This document shows, piece after piece, positions 32,451-33,102 of a DNA stretch of 33,102 nucleotides. Numbering within the stretch: position 1 is the first letter of the stretch; every line of letters begins with the position of its first letter. The notes under the pieces are model-generated. The model saw only the letters and a program-made list of their open reading frames with translations, had not been told where the DNA came from and made no database searches. Location of the stretch: the NCBI GenBank assembly GCA_021785115.1, contig JAJYGO010000289.1, positions 1-33,102 on the forward strand, read 5' to 3'. The translations under genes and the position numbers were made by a program. The stretch is from Chloroflexota bacterium. GTDB lineage: Bacteria; Chloroflexota; Limnocylindria; Limnocylindrales; CSP1-4.

Positions 32451-32480
32451 ATGACACGGGGGCCTGCACGGGACGAGTGA
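32451..32480 (+). CDS. Leaderless nine-codon leader ORF (MTRGPARDE)
   Basis: ATG 7 nt after TAGCGT, reading MTRGPARDE then TGA. It ends 79 nt before the DUF4386 start, so it is not coupled by overlap. The protein at the other element copy also begins MTR, so the promoter duplication may include the first codons. Confidence 0.4.
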   Translation: MTRGPARDE

Positions 32481-32559
32481 GCCCGGCGCGCCGTCGAGCG
32501 TGACCAGGCTCGCTGGACCTGGGTGGGGCGAGCGAAACACGAAGACAGGGGAGAAGAAC

Positions 32560-33102
32560 ATGGATCCGAACCGAAGGGCTGGCGTCGCCGCAGGCGTGCT
32601 GTTCATCGTTGCGACGGTCGCCGACCTGATCTCGCGCGCGCTGGTGCAGCCGGTCCTGGGCGCTCAGGACTACCTCGTCAGAGTCTCGGCCAACGAGGGC
32701 CAGGTCCTGCTCGGAGCGCTCTTCCTGGTGATCGGGGCTGTTGCGGCGGCCGCGATCGCGATTGCGCTGTACCCGGTCCTGAGGAAGCACAACGAGGCCC
32801 TGGCGCTGGGATCGGTTGGCTTCCGGCTCATCGAAGGTGGGCTCTACCTCGGCATCGTCGTCTGCCTGCTGCTGCTGGTCGCCTTGAGCCGGGAATCTGA
32901 GAGCGCGGGAGCCGCGGCTCTATCCGCCCGCGACGTGGCCGGGACGCTGTTGATGGCGGGCCGTGATGCACTGGGCGAGGTTGCCGTGCTGGCCTTTGGC
33001 CTCGGGGCGCTCATGTACTACGGGGTGTTCTACCGAACACGCTTGCTCCCTCGGTGGCTGTCGGCCTGGGGCATCCTGGCCATCGTGCTGGTCATGGCGT
33101 CC
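32560..33102 (+). CDS. DUF4386 family membrane protein, 3' end outside window
   Basis: 181 codons of an open frame that continues beyond the window. Membrane spans: about residues 7-25 (GVAAGVLFIVATVADLIS), 48-70 (LLGALFLVIGAVAAAAIAIAL), 88-110 (IEGGLYLGIVVCLLLLVAL), 142-160 (EVAVLAFGLGALMYYGVFY) and the last visible one from 168. FRLIEGGLYL and LMYYGVFYRTRLLPRWLSAWG match the DUF4386 family, whose function is unknown. ATG 32560 has GGGGAG 6 nt upstream. Its transcript probably starts at the leaderless ATG 32451, under the 32-bp element beside the LuxR-type regulator. Confidence 0.87.
   Translation, partial: MDPNRRAGVAAGVLFIVATVADLISRALVQPVLGAQDYLVRVSANEGQVLLGALFLVIGAVAAAAIAIALYPVLRKHNEALALGSVGFRLIEGGLYLGIVVCLLLLVALSRESESAGAAALSARDVAGTLLMAGRDALGEVAVLAFGLGALMYYGVFYRTRLLPRWLSAWGILAIVLVMAS

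Noticed and set aside
1..33102. RNA genes, CRISPR arrays, insertion sequences or prophage
   Set aside because: No tRNA- or rRNA-like stretch, regularly spaced repeat array, transposase, integrase or phage structural gene was seen in reading through the window; short repeats found are promoter-linked or a single slippage duplication.

Overview
The window is GC-rich bacterial chromosome (about 70% G+C by eye). Genes are densely packed, GTG starts are common, and many neighbours overlap by 4 bases (ATGA or GTGA). No rRNA, tRNA, CRISPR array, transposase or phage gene was seen. The gene mix (multi-GAF hybrid kinase, zinc-ribbon SelD, condensed ETF genes, leaderless promoters) fits an environmental Chloroflexota or deep actinobacterial-type lineage. 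That placement is inference: no phylogenetic marker was analysed.

Layout. 1-1022: 3' part of cinA. 1090-4564 (minus): a two-gene electron-transfer module, a fused EtfB-EtfA protein and a FixC/ETF-QO protein fused to an eight-cysteine ferredoxin tail. 4887-7315: alpha/beta hydrolase, an unusual membrane protein and a secreted-repeat lipoprotein. 7355-14586 (minus): a six-gene selenium-dependent molybdenum hydroxylase (SDMH) cluster, in transcription order FAD subunit, XdhD-type Mo subunit, XdhC, YqeB, YqeC, SelD. 14819-19629: small membrane proteins, a methyltransferase, a TSUP transporter with its DUF1634 partner, a MerR regulator and an ArsB-like pump preceded by two tiny ORFs. 19727-22415: two divergent ABM-fold proteins, a zinc-ribbon protein coupled to a 65-residue protein, and a proline-iminopeptidase-like hydrolase. 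22746-28476 (minus): a signalling operon of 4xGAF hybrid kinase with two receiver domains, REC-GAF-nucleotidyl cyclase, and a free HPt protein. 28777-29340: signal peptidase I. 29523-33102: an ABC-ATPase tail-like ORF, a large LuxR-type STAND regulator and a DUF4386 membrane protein cut by the window end.

How the parts work together. In the SDMH cluster SelD makes selenophosphate, YqeB and YqeC are the families that mark a selenium-containing Mo cofactor, XdhC matures the cofactor, and the FAD and Mo subunits form the hydroxylase. All eight Fe-S ligand positions of the Mo subunit appear to be substituted and no 2Fe-2S subunit is encoded beside it. The kinase operon looks like a phosphorelay feeding a second-messenger-type output protein.

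The most unusual structure is regulatory. (1) A 32-bp element occurs in inverted orientation on both sides of the LuxR-type gene, each copy 20-21 bp upstream of a TANNNT-N7-ATG leaderless start. (2) Several genes are preceded by very short leaderless ORFs whose stop codons overlap the next start codon. (3) A 25-bp tandem repeat with a CCACGTGG core abuts the -10 box of the zinc-ribbon gene.
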